From Avibacterium paragallinarum (lineage in GTDB: Bacteria; Pseudomonadota; Gammaproteobacteria; Enterobacterales; Pasteurellaceae): a DNA stretch of 64,000 nt. A program made the translations under genes and the position numbers. Shown one piece after another: positions 55,101 through 63,568 of this stretch. Every line of letters starts with the position of its first letter. The first letter of the stretch is position 1. The stretch lies in NCBI RefSeq assembly GCF_900450705.1, contig NZ_UGHK01000003.1:1-64000 (forward strand), given 5' to 3'. Below the pieces are notes generated by a model. The model saw nothing but the letters and a program-made list of their open reading frames with translations. It was not told where the DNA came from and ran no database searches.

Positions 55101-57239
55101 AATGGTCGTGGTGTTCGTCAAGGTAACTATTTAGCACAAGAAGGCATTGCGGTGAATGTTTATCATTATGATGCGAATGGTACATTTGATAGCTATAAAC
55201 GCAAGTTGATTGGAAATAAAGCGAGTTGGATTAATCATTTACTCTATGGAGATGAAAATAAAGTTAATATTGAAAATGGACTAAGCAAAAAAGATCAGGA
55301 ATATTTAGCTGACTTAATGGGTAATGAAGAAGCCTATAAACAGGCTGAGGAAAAACTGAAAAAACTTAACGAAGAAAAACGTTTAGCCACGCTTAAACAG
55401 GATTTTGTCAATACCTATCAAATGGCAGAAACGATCAAAACAGAAGCACAAAAAATCCGTACTTTTGATGATTTTCTACAATCCCATTTTAATGATGCCG
55501 TAAGGCATTTAGAGGCAATCAACAATGAAATCATTGCTCAAATTGCTCCATTAGAGAATAACATTAGCAAAATTCGTCAAGAGTTGGAAAATGAAACAAA
55601 TGAGGCCACGATTTCAAGCAAACAGAAAAAACGTATTGGTTTGGAAAGCAAACTTGAGCGAAGAAATGCCGTATTAATGAAAAAGTGGGCGGCATTCGTG
55701 CGTCAATACCAATCTATTTATCCCGATGTAATGCCTGATGAGGATTTTAAACGAGCGAGCAGTCTGCTTGAAGAAAGCCAACCTTATTACGGCACCAAAT
55801 CAAACCGCTTAAAACAAAATCTCGAAAAAGGAGAGCAACACCCACTTTACAATAATTGGGAAGAAGAGAGCGGGGCTTACACACAGATGATAGAAGAGTA
55901 TGAACATAAGCTATCAGAACTGGCAAGTCAGGTAGATATTGATGAAGAAAGGTTGCAAGCATTAAAAGAGGCAAAAGCCTTTTTGGTGGAGAATTATCCA
56001 ATATTAGAGGGGGATTTATTACAATCAGAAAATGATTTAATCTACGTTAGTTCGATTAATGATCATTATTTGTTTGGACTTGGGATTTCATTAGAACCTT
56101 TAGAGAATAAAGGAATAGATCGTTATAATGAAGAAAAATTGAAGGGATACCACTTAATTAAGGCAAATAGTCCTGAGAGTGAAGTGATTTATCAGCACAT
56201 TGCAAAACGTGCGGAGCAGTCTTTATCAACCTATGAGTGGTGGACTAAAGAGATGCCTGAAATTGAAAAATATATTGACAGCTCAGCCAAAGTCAAATTG
56301 AGTGAAGCACGTCAATATCGATTCAATGATCGTAATCTTGATTTTTCACTTATTTTGAATGAGGAAGACTATCAAGCGTTAAAGCAATCACCAGAAGCTT
56401 ACGAACATATTCGTCGTATTTATGATGATCAAGGTGTGGAGTATCGAGATAACGGCATTTATGCCCCGATCAGTAATATTTATCAGTCCCGATATTATTG
56501 GTCAAACGATGTGAGTGATGAATTATTCACCTTTTATGTGAAATACAATTATCCATTAAATGAGAAGGTAGCTGATGGTTACTTCTCCGATTTAATACAC
56601 ACGCCAATGCCTCAGCCATTAGAGGCGGTAGAAAATGCCTTTAGTCAAATTGATGTTGCGAATATCGAGAGTGGAGAAGCCTTAATTCAGAAAATGAATG
56701 AACTAGCTAATGCTCGTCTTGAAGAATTAAAGGTTATTGAGAAGGGATTTACCTTGTTTGATTATCAACGCGTTGTTTCTTCTCGTATAACGGATTTTAA
56801 GAGCAATATTTTCACTTATCTATTCCGCTTGGCATCAGATTTATTTATTGATTACCAACAAAAACAGCTTGAAAAACAGAATGCAGAAAAAGCAAAGGAA
56901 AAAGAAGCCTTACGCTATACTCTTCTTGCGAATTATCTAGTTGTTTCGGGTAATACGTTGAAATATCAAGACAGTAACGGGAATAAATTTCGTAACAGTG
57001 TAAACAGTGTATTAAAACGTGATGAACTAGATCCCGCTTATGCCATTGCGTGGCTGAAGAAAGACAAATCCTTTAATCAGAAAGGTGATGGACAATTCTT
57101 CAAACAATTTAATGATGAGCAGTTCGCCGTCTTACCCGCCAACAGCTGGATCATTCATAAGCAGGCTTGGGATTGGCTTGTCGAAGCTTATCGTGAAGAT
57201 CTCAATAATGCGAAGATTACAGCAAATTCGGTTGTCTAG
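52113..57239 (+). CDS. 1708-residue SNF2-like helicase (DarB-like part)
   Basis: The ATG at 52113 follows AAGGGG; an ATG at 52095 is inferior. An N-terminal 350 residues of unknown fold lead to helicase motifs: I, DVGLGKT (about 370-376); II, DEAH in LVIDEAHNF (about 530); III, CLTATPITN; and V-VI, GINLQKGTQ...WTPDSLQQRNGRGVRQGN. A long coiled-coil-rich C-terminus (about 1030-1708) follows. The superfamily-2 motifs with the RNGRGVRQGN end are those of the phage and plasmid methyltransferase-helicase fusions such as P1 DarB. It is probably packaged in the virion and protects injected DNA from restriction. The methyltransferase half is at 38033. Confidence 0.75.
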   Translation: MLSLNDLTTVTVVLAYDEAEQKHANQSNINKLELYPTLSEQIKRLRLTKTRVPVWFDKRMKGTLKIMTSTPKVYEVKHNRFSEYWLGQTAQIAEQNTSLSVSQQYEKLLYEQGARFGLNGGISKAIFQQHFPEIDLNQSQEWCVSLNGENIISAEDYYSGNFGDFRTLHEEAIAQAEGEHKIQLINQLNAAEERLLRANVRDMDFEITTSFVSLEDRVRFLNQYVSNGRGNFIVRTNTKGEQVVEFKPSRSSSYESIEDKVLKRVANFVTTHSFTTAAKTKEEDKERRVLMKKILASANIRFSAWVKSNSKLMGEIDKKVNDPDALMFRNIENGEPLNMIGINSDFQPRPHQAAFIRQQSRQFGGICGFDVGLGKTASALLTIQHLQSINIKKKTIFCVPNTTLTNWRKEAKGIYADEVFARCLFVGIREDKAGNLSVKSSEVPADLVSILDNKHDKIFMTMEAFESISLKDDTLERYLSAQGQFDRQYEFGERTADNERLKSALAKLKKLIGSKMKNELLELMGIDSLVIDEAHNFKNGKKGNFGSRVKWLSLADPSARGVNGAVKAWYIRGQNQKQDGVLCLTATPITNSPLEIYSMLSLAVGEEKVNGLTGIKGADQFLENFCYIETREESTVDGREVETEVFSGLRNVGVLRKLIQSVAAIKNADDLPNGRDYIPESEENETHIALFEETKAAIETLKTDYRLAKRYVDKNGDVSSETQEHMMALTLKTGETPEVLAHPFNFINKVTKTLLDRDLSSEMTRYFIEPSQKTLAKTVIEQFNKLNLKEERENLIGTTAEIILDTTMAKDKEGIDDFATKTLYTVQIIARLINNQIELTTTDFENQSKFLKLAEKAGLALDVKLGSKMAALLENVNLERANPKAKGGVCKQIIFCDMIGSHNKLKLALVNKANIPAHKIVIFNAKSVKDSGEVQEIQDGFNEDTVIDENGKTLSENKYEIIIANKKAEVGINLQKGTQAIHHLTVGWTPDSLQQRNGRGVRQGNYLAQEGIAVNVYHYDANGTFDSYKRKLIGNKASWINHLLYGDENKVNIENGLSKKDQEYLADLMGNEEAYKQAEEKLKKLNEEKRLATLKQDFVNTYQMAETIKTEAQKIRTFDDFLQSHFNDAVRHLEAINNEIIAQIAPLENNISKIRQELENETNEATISSKQKKRIGLESKLERRNAVLMKKWAAFVRQYQSIYPDVMPDEDFKRASSLLEESQPYYGTKSNRLKQNLEKGEQHPLYNNWEEESGAYTQMIEEYEHKLSELASQVDIDEERLQALKEAKAFLVENYPILEGDLLQSENDLIYVSSINDHYLFGLGISLEPLENKGIDRYNEEKLKGYHLIKANSPESEVIYQHIAKRAEQSLSTYEWWTKEMPEIEKYIDSSAKVKLSEARQYRFNDRNLDFSLILNEEDYQALKQSPEAYEHIRRIYDDQGVEYRDNGIYAPISNIYQSRYYWSNDVSDELFTFYVKYNYPLNEKVADGYFSDLIHTPMPQPLEAVENAFSQIDVANIESGEALIQKMNELANARLEELKVIEKGFTLFDYQRVVSSRITDFKSNIFTYLFRLASDLFIDYQQKQLEKQNAEKAKEKEALRYTLLANYLVVSGNTLKYQDSNGNKFRNSVNSVLKRDELDPAYAIAWLKKDKSFNQKGDGQFFKQFNDEQFAVLPANSWIIHKQAWDWLVEAYREDLNNAKITANSVV

Positions 57240-57243
57240 TCAC

Positions 57244-57271
57244 AAAGTGCGGTCTTTTTTGACCGCACTTT
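57244..57271. terminator. Bidirectional uptake-signal terminator
   Basis: AAAGTGCGGTC-tttttt-GACCGCACTTT between the converging helicase and large terminase genes, four and one base from their stops. Confidence 0.9.
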
Positions 57272-57272
57272 T

Positions 57273-58805
57273 TTAGAGGTAGTTATCAAGTCCTGCTAAA
57301 CTTTGAGCGATTTTATCCGACCAGCGGCGATCTATTTCTGTTTGCTCACCAATTTCTGCCGCAATATAATGCGTGCTTTCAAGGAACGCAAAGGCAAACG
57401 TATCACCAATATCAGGCGAGGGTATGCCTTGAGCTTTCATATCGGGTTTACTCATAATTTGGTAGCGGGCTTTATTATCATAATTGTAAGGTATGCGGGT
57501 TAATTCATTAATAATGCGTATGCCATAACGATCCGCAACCGCTGCACTAATACCAAAGCGTTTTTCTTGAATGGCTCTGGCAAGAGAAACGATCGACTGT
57601 GCACGTAAATTATAAAAACTCTCTTTTAATTCCTTACGGAAACAAAGATTTCCCCATTTCACTTTTTCAATATTTGGCACACCAAGGTCATTAAGGTTAT
57701 GAATGAAACCTACCCCTAGCCCGCCATAGTCCACGACAAGGGTAGCGTTTTGATAATCTGTAGATTTTCTGGCGACCGCTCTTGCAAAATTCACCGTATC
57801 TTGATCATCACGCACAATGGGAATGTCTTCAATATAAACACGGCGGGCATTTTCGCCATACATTCCAAATCCCCACACACGTGCAACGGTCATTACACTG
57901 TCATCGCGAAAATCCCCACCTCCGACATCAATAGGGATCACATAGCCCCAATCTTGATAGCCATTTAATGGATTATGTCCGAAGATCGCTTCAACCTCAC
58001 TACGCCCCAATAAAAAGCCATCGGATTTATTCGGAAATAATCCGCGTACTTTAATGTCGTATTGCTCTTTGCTGTACTGGCGTTTCTTCTCTTGTAAAAA
58101 TTCATAGCTAACAATGGGAGAAAGTTCAGAATTGAGTGTAAGATTATTCCACGCACCACCAAAAGCACGGCTTAGTTTATGATGGGTTTCATAGAAAAAG
58201 CCCGTATTTCGGGTTGGCTGACTGGCAAGTACCATTCTGTTTCGGCGATCAGTGAGTGAACCCGTCAGCACGCCAAAGTGGGCATCTTCAATCCCTGAGG
58301 CTTCATCAGCGATGACTAAAAGATAATCGCCGTGCAACCCCGCCAAGTTTTCAGGTTCATTTTTGGGTGCCGTTTTGGCAAGAACGTGCCAATATTGCTT
58401 CGCCCCCTTAATATTAATGTCGGTAGCATTGAGTTCTACTTCTTCAGCAACCCAGCTAAAGTTGCTTTTTTTCATTCGATTGAGTGATAACGCAACTTCC
58501 TTAAATACTTGTTTTCGTACTTGTTCTACTTTTGGGGCTATAACTGCCGTGATCGAATTATAATAACAAGTTAAGTGCCAAAGTACGATCACCCCAAAGC
58601 TCGCCGTCTTTCCCGTGCCGTGGCCAGATGAAATAGAAGTACGAGATCCGAGTGTCTGTACGCTCTCCATCACATCAATTTGCTGATAAGTGAGATCTAA
58701 TCCGCAAACTTCTTTCGCAAATAAAGGCAAATTGAAAGCGTACCGTTTCACAAAAGCGGCATAACGATGATCTTGAATTAATTTAGGTAGGGTATTTTTG
58801 CTCAT
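57273..58805 (-). CDS. terL: Terminase large subunit
   Basis: 510 residues. ATPase domain: Walker A SGHGTGKT (about 58-65), Walker B LLVIADEASG, then ASQPTRNTGFFYETH. Nuclease domain: DVGGGDFRDDSVM and VVDYGGLGVGF acidic motifs. It powers DNA packaging and cuts concatemers. The late-promoter -10 puts the transcript start at the ATG itself, so it would be leaderless or the promoter assignment is wrong here. It is far from the small subunit (14.3 kb, other strand). Confidence 0.9.
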   Translation of the reverse strand: MSKNTLPKLIQDHRYAAFVKRYAFNLPLFAKEVCGLDLTYQQIDVMESVQTLGSRTSISSGHGTGKTASFGVIVLWHLTCYYNSITAVIAPKVEQVRKQVFKEVALSLNRMKKSNFSWVAEEVELNATDINIKGAKQYWHVLAKTAPKNEPENLAGLHGDYLLVIADEASGIEDAHFGVLTGSLTDRRNRMVLASQPTRNTGFFYETHHKLSRAFGGAWNNLTLNSELSPIVSYEFLQEKKRQYSKEQYDIKVRGLFPNKSDGFLLGRSEVEAIFGHNPLNGYQDWGYVIPIDVGGGDFRDDSVMTVARVWGFGMYGENARRVYIEDIPIVRDDQDTVNFARAVARKSTDYQNATLVVDYGGLGVGFIHNLNDLGVPNIEKVKWGNLCFRKELKESFYNLRAQSIVSLARAIQEKRFGISAAVADRYGIRIINELTRIPYNYDNKARYQIMSKPDMKAQGIPSPDIGDTFAFAFLESTHYIAAEIGEQTEIDRRWSDKIAQSLAGLDNYL

Positions 58806-58811
58806 TCCCCT

Positions 58812-58862
58812 AGCATAAAGGTTGATTTTTTTAGGAGAGCGGTGTTTTTCCTATCTATTCGC
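58812..58862 (-). promoter_or_regulatory. Late promoter H (terL)
   Basis: Minus-strand half site ATAGATAGGAAAA (TTTTCCT on plus, 58846-58852), 28 bp, TATGCT (58812-58817), the same hexamer as the rightward arm of promoter E. Start falls on the terL ATG. Confidence 0.6.
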
Positions 58863-58879
58863 CACCGCACTTTATTTCG

Positions 58880-58930
58880 TAGTCAAATTAGGAAAAATGA
58901 AAATTTCTTTCTTCTAGTCATTTGTAAAGT
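58880..58930 (+). promoter_or_regulatory. Late promoter I (capsid operon)
   Basis: Half site CAAATTAGGAAAA (AGGAAAA at 58890-58896), 28 bp, TAAAGT (58925-58930). Predicted start about 58937, an 87-base leader before the capsid ATG. Confidence 0.65.
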
Positions 58931-59023
58931 AACGCTGTTTACAAAGGCAGAGTGGCTTCAATTCTCATTCATTGCCCTTTGTAATTTCAATACGTCAATT
59001 AATGAAACTATGGAGGGCAAAAT

Positions 59024-60658
59024 ATGCCATTTTATGATGATAAACGCTGCCAAGAAGCTCAGTTGTTAATGGATAGTGTACTTGCTGATGTGAATGATGT
59101 TTCATCGTTACAGTTAGATTCTGTTGAGCAAATCAATGATAAATTAGGCTCGTTTAATGATGGAAAGGAAGCCAATCAAGTGGGAATGGTGGAAATCCGA
59201 CAAGCGATTTTAGATGGCATTAATGCCTATGAAAAAGCACACGGATGTAAACCGGGTTCACACTTAGTTGCGTCAGCACTTGAACAAGGAAAAGTGTATC
59301 TTGATGATGCGATTGCAACATCAAATTCAATGTCATCAGAAGCACGTGCGATGGTGCCACGCCAAGCCTTGATTGCGATTAAGTCTGTGTTATTTGCGGG
59401 TGTGCCATTTGCCTATTATTTGCAAGGGGATAAAAACACGGGTGAAGCACCGTTAATTATTATTTCTCATCACGCGGGAAATAAAACCGGTATGTATGAT
59501 GTTGGAGGATCATTAAATGGTGTAAGTGGTGGTAATCCATTTATTACTTCCGATCGTACACATACATTAACTTCAAGTGATAAAACCAATTACTCAGGTA
59601 AAATTACTTCAGTAATGACCGATTTTGCTCAATGCGATCAGTCTGCTACCGTGATCCCGCTTTATCCTAGTCGTACGCAAATTATGGTAAATGGGTTAGT
59701 TGCGGCGACAACTACAAATTCAAAATCTGATACTGAAATGGTTTCGGCGGCAGTAAAAATTGGCGATACGGATTACAGTTTTTCTGCCACTGTTAAAATT
59801 CAAACTGGCGAAGTTACCGTCGTGTTTACGTCCGCCGTGCCTGAAAATACCGTTGTGGCAGCACGCGGTTATTTGAACGTGGAAGATGTGAAATTTAAAG
59901 AGGCAACGCCGTCAGTCAAAACGATTGCAAATAAATATACAATGTTTGCAAAATCCTACCGCTCAAAAGTAGTGGTAACTCCAGAAGCGGAACGTCAGTT
60001 TAGTCAAGAAATGGGTATTGATCCCGCGACAGAAGGGACAATGATGATTCGTATGCAATTTGCTCAAGAACATCTTTATAAAGCCCTGAATGATGCGACA
60101 ACCATTGCGAAATTCCACAATGCGAATGAATTTGACTTTGATTGGGACGAAGCAGGTAAACGCAAATCTCAAGAAGAGATTGCCAAAATTTTATTAAGCA
60201 AAATCGATATGATTAGCCAAGAGATGGCAAATCGTAACGGCTCTCACGGGGTATCCCATATTTATGTTGATGATCGCATTCGTACTATTCTTTCTGCACT
60301 TGGTGGGGATTATTTTGAATCATCTAATATTTCAGCACGCCCAGGGAGTTATCGCTTAGGTCGCTTAGGTGGAATGTATGAAGTTTATTACACACCGAAA
60401 GGCTTAGGTAAACGCACCGAAAGTGGTGGCAAGAAAGCCGCTCGTATGTTGTTGATTGGTGCTAATTCCGCACAACCAGCGTTCAATCCATTTATTTTTG
60501 GTGAAGTGGGTGCACCAAAAATTGATCGCATTAACCCAAATTCAGAAAGCCCTGAGGGTGGCTATTGGGTAACGGGTAAAAACTTTGCAGAACAAAACCC
60601 CGTGCCAGAGTATGCGGCAAGTGTTGCTTTGCTTGATGTGTTAGACACCCCAAATTGA
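59024..60658 (+). CDS. Major capsid protein
   Basis: 544 residues, GGAGGG site. N-terminal region helical and acidic (possible scaffold-like part), a beta-rich insert (about 155-300), then an HK97-type core. It contains YTMFAKSYRSKVVVTPEAERQFSQEMGIDPATEGTMMIRMQFAQEHLYKALND, similar in kind to T4 gp23-type capsids, and the ending GEVGAPKIDRINPNSESPEGGYWVTG. Length resembles P1 gp23 (about 560), and as in P1 the tail sheath gene is nearby. No cleavage site was located. Confidence 0.75.
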   Translation: MPFYDDKRCQEAQLLMDSVLADVNDVSSLQLDSVEQINDKLGSFNDGKEANQVGMVEIRQAILDGINAYEKAHGCKPGSHLVASALEQGKVYLDDAIATSNSMSSEARAMVPRQALIAIKSVLFAGVPFAYYLQGDKNTGEAPLIIISHHAGNKTGMYDVGGSLNGVSGGNPFITSDRTHTLTSSDKTNYSGKITSVMTDFAQCDQSATVIPLYPSRTQIMVNGLVAATTTNSKSDTEMVSAAVKIGDTDYSFSATVKIQTGEVTVVFTSAVPENTVVAARGYLNVEDVKFKEATPSVKTIANKYTMFAKSYRSKVVVTPEAERQFSQEMGIDPATEGTMMIRMQFAQEHLYKALNDATTIAKFHNANEFDFDWDEAGKRKSQEEIAKILLSKIDMISQEMANRNGSHGVSHIYVDDRIRTILSALGGDYFESSNISARPGSYRLGRLGGMYEVYYTPKGLGKRTESGGKKAARMLLIGANSAQPAFNPFIFGEVGAPKIDRINPNSESPEGGYWVTGKNFAEQNPVPEYAASVALLDVLDTPN

Positions 60659-60673
60659 TAAGGAGATTCCCCT

Positions 60674-61135
60674 ATGTTCTTAATTATTGGATCAATGCTA
60701 AAAGAAAATGAAGCATTAGCGATCTTAAAACAAGAATGTGGGGAATTTAACTTCCCGCAAAAAATTACTGTAGAAAACCATATGCCCCGTGATGTTGTTG
60801 GGGCTTCGGTGAGCCTGTTTTTAGACTCTAATTTAAAAGCAAGCGGTATCACAAAGCAAGAAGTTGAATTTCCGACATTTGGTCATTTAATGCAATTCGT
60901 TACGGATATTGAATTGGTGGCAAAAGCAAATGATTTTGAAAAAGCGATCTCACTTTCTATAGCAGAAAAAGAGGTTGATACAGTTGAAGACGCTCACACA
61001 GCTGAAGTTGAAGAAACTCATACTGTTGAAACTGAAAGAAACGAAACCGGAGAGAGCAAAAAATCACGTAAACGAAGAGATAAGCATCAACAAAATGAAG
61101 ATGTTAAACCTGATGAAGAAAACAACAAGGAGTAA
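60674..61135 (+). CDS. Small protein between capsid and sheath
   Basis: 153 residues with an AAGGAG site. A folded N-terminal half (ENHMPRDVVGASVSLFLDSNLKASGITKQEVEFPTFGHLMQFVTDIELVAKAN) precedes a highly charged, low-complexity tail (VEETHTVETERNETGESKKSRKRRDKHQQN). Perhaps a head decoration or completion protein. No family recognised. Confidence 0.55.
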   Translation: MFLIIGSMLKENEALAILKQECGEFNFPQKITVENHMPRDVVGASVSLFLDSNLKASGITKQEVEFPTFGHLMQFVTDIELVAKANDFEKAISLSIAEKEVDTVEDAHTAEVEETHTVETERNETGESKKSRKRRDKHQQNEDVKPDEENNKE

Positions 61136-61138
61136 TCA

Positions 61139-62779
61139 ATGGCAACCAGTTTTAGTCGTTCTTTAGGACACGAACCCGGTGTACAGCTTAATCCAACGCT
61201 AGACAAGAGTGAGGGATTTGCGGTTAATGCTGTCGAAGATCAAACATTTGCTGCAGTAGCTCGATTACCACGCGGTCCGATTGGTCGAGCATTTGAAGTA
61301 CATAAAGGAAATGTCCTACGTATTACCGGTCGTCCTGAGCCTATTCGAGTTAATGCACTGAATGATGCACATACTCAGCTTGTTGAAGCCTTAAATAAGG
61401 GAGCAAAACGTGCGGTGATTTCTCGCTTAGTCGGAACGGATGCAAAGAACAAGTGGATTGTGGTGAAAAAGCCTGATAGCCCTAGTGGACGTTATGCGTT
61501 AAAAGTTGAATTGGTCGATGAGGTTCCTAGTGATACCTTCATTTTGGCATTAAAACATCACGGCTGTTTTAATGATGGCATACGACTTTCTATTTCAGCA
61601 CCTGAATTGCAAGATGAAAGAAGCCAGTCAGTTGATGCCAAAATGATCACGTTAAAAGTAATGGATAAAAATAAATCTGTGCTTGATGAATTTACGGGAT
61701 CAATCGACTTAGATTCTGTTGATGACGATGGCTACCCAAATAGCTTGCAAGCACAAATTGCGAAATACGCCTTTGATGATTATGAACTTGTTTTAGCTCA
61801 AGGTGCGGTAATTCCGAAAGATTGTGCTGCTTATGGTAAAAATGAGAATGGTATTCAACGCGTTCAAGTAACAGAGGTGCTATATCCATTTAGTGAAGGG
61901 AGCGTGAGTAGTTTCACCGCACTCCAATACCAAAGTGCAGTAAAACAGCTGAAAGATACGGATAGCAATTTTGTCTATATTTCAAGTTTAGGCTCAAATT
62001 CTACCGCACTTTGTGCTGCATTAGCACAATTAGGATTTGATAAAAATATTCAAGTAATGATTGATGTGCCCAATCATTTTACGCCAAAACAAGCGATTGC
62101 TTGGGTAAATCAATTGGGATTGAGTAGCCATTTATTAAGCTTGCTCTGGCATCCTGTTGAATGTAATGATCCTAATGGGGTAAGTGGTCGGGTCAAAATT
62201 GGGACGAGTGCTTATCGCTGTGCCTTATCTTGCCAGCGTAATGCCGTACAAAATGCACTTGGCTTCTCTGCCAAACAATACGCGGTAGCGGGTCGTCAAT
62301 TCCCAATTCAACGACAAGGAATGAAGCAACTTTATAAGCCTGATAATGAGGAATTATCCGATTTAGCAGCGGCTGGAATTACGCCTGTTATTTTCCAAAC
62401 ATTCTCAAGTAGTAGTGGCTATGTTTTTGCTGATGCCATTACCAAAGCGGGAAAAGAAACCAGTTTCTTAAATTTAATTTCTTCTGTTGAAATTATCACC
62501 TCGCTTGAACGAGATGTTGCACGTATAGCAAGAGAATTTTTACTCTTTATGCCGATGGAAGAGGCGATAAAAGCAGCATATCGAATGATCACCCAGCATT
62601 TTGATGCCGCGAAAACGTCAGGGTGGCTTGTAAATAGCAGTGAATTAGGTGGCAAGGCTTATGAGCTAGAAATTATGCCAAATCAACAACGTCCTGCAGA
62701 CGTAATGATGGTCAGCTGGCGTGTTCGCCCAGAGGGTTGTGTTCGCCAAATACATATTACATCAACGATTACTCGATAA
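61139..62779 (+). CDS. Tail sheath protein
   Basis: 546 residues, AAGGAG site. It opens with a sheath-like N-terminus (HEPGVQLNPTLDKSEGFAVNAVEDQTFAAVARLPRGPIGRAF...RITGRPEPIRVNALND) and ends with a conserved C-terminal handshake-type part (VNSSELGGKAYELEIMPNQQRPADVMMVSWRVRPEGCVRQIHITSTI). Such ends are seen in contractile sheath proteins. It would polymerise around the tail tube. Together with the baseplate genes this shows a myovirus-type tail. Confidence 0.75.
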   Translation: MATSFSRSLGHEPGVQLNPTLDKSEGFAVNAVEDQTFAAVARLPRGPIGRAFEVHKGNVLRITGRPEPIRVNALNDAHTQLVEALNKGAKRAVISRLVGTDAKNKWIVVKKPDSPSGRYALKVELVDEVPSDTFILALKHHGCFNDGIRLSISAPELQDERSQSVDAKMITLKVMDKNKSVLDEFTGSIDLDSVDDDGYPNSLQAQIAKYAFDDYELVLAQGAVIPKDCAAYGKNENGIQRVQVTEVLYPFSEGSVSSFTALQYQSAVKQLKDTDSNFVYISSLGSNSTALCAALAQLGFDKNIQVMIDVPNHFTPKQAIAWVNQLGLSSHLLSLLWHPVECNDPNGVSGRVKIGTSAYRCALSCQRNAVQNALGFSAKQYAVAGRQFPIQRQGMKQLYKPDNEELSDLAAAGITPVIFQTFSSSSGYVFADAITKAGKETSFLNLISSVEIITSLERDVARIAREFLLFMPMEEAIKAAYRMITQHFDAAKTSGWLVNSSELGGKAYELEIMPNQQRPADVMMVSWRVRPEGCVRQIHITSTITR

Positions 62780-62788
62780 GGAAAGATT

Positions 62789-63532
62789 ATGTTTGAGCAA
62801 TTATTACATTTATCACGCCTCCCGAAAAAAGCGGTAGGAAAACCCACCGCAATGGTTGCAAATAAAAATGCAATGATTCTTGATAGTGCAGAAGAAGACA
62901 AGCCCGATAACAGACTTGCACTTTTCCAAGAACAGCAAATTGCTTCAGAAGCCTTGAATTATTTCTCTGAATGGTGTGAAACTAATGAAGAGGATCTTGA
63001 AGAAAACGAAGGATTTGGTGATCGCCTGCTTGGGTTGATGATCGCTGTTGCAGATGATAATCAAGATGGAGAATTAGACGATGACGAGCAAGAGGTTGTT
63101 ACCATCGGACTAAATGCGGTCTATGATTACTTAATTTCTAAAGGCGTTTCTGAAGAAAATGCAGGGGCACTATTAGATGATTTTGACAATGACCTTGCAC
63201 GCAATATTCACGAATTTATCTTGACCAAATTGCCACAAGGTGAAGAGGAAATGCAAGGTGAGATGGACGCATTAATTTTCTCAACGGAAGAAAATGAAGC
63301 GGTGTTAGATGGTGCATTGGCTGATGAATTAATCACTGATGCCGCTTATAGAAAAGTGTTTGCTATCCGCAATGGCAAGAAAATGCGTATTAATAAACGC
63401 ATTTCGGGTAAGGTTCGTTTGACCGCCAAACAACGTACAGCAATTCGCAAAGCACAACGCAGAGCTAATACAGGTGCAGCTAAAATGCGTCGCCTGAAAT
63501 CATTCAAAATGCGTCGCAGAATGGGACTTTAA
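62789..63532 (+). CDS. Acidic protein with EF-hand-like loop
   Basis: 247 residues, AAGGA site. The middle (about 40-165) is very acidic. Residues 89-100 are a canonical EF-hand loop, DDNQDGELDDDE (D89, N91, D93, E100 in ligand positions). The C-terminal 50 residues are strongly basic (KQRTAIRKAQRRANTGAAKMRRLKSFKMRRRMG). Last gene of the capsid-sheath operon. Might be a scaffold or injected protein; calcium binding is inference. Confidence 0.6.
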   Translation: MFEQLLHLSRLPKKAVGKPTAMVANKNAMILDSAEEDKPDNRLALFQEQQIASEALNYFSEWCETNEEDLEENEGFGDRLLGLMIAVADDNQDGELDDDEQEVVTIGLNAVYDYLISKGVSEENAGALLDDFDNDLARNIHEFILTKLPQGEEEMQGEMDALIFSTEENEAVLDGALADELITDAAYRKVFAIRNGKKMRINKRISGKVRLTAKQRTAIRKAQRRANTGAAKMRRLKSFKMRRRMGL

Positions 63533-63541
63533 TAACAGAGC

Positions 63542-63568
63542 AACCGCATCGAAAGGTGCGGTTTTTTT
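63542..63568. terminator. Terminator between sheath operon and integrase
   Basis: AACCGCA/TGCGGTT stem, 8-base loop, then TTTTTT. It serves the rightward operon; the integrase stop overlaps the T run. Confidence 0.85.
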
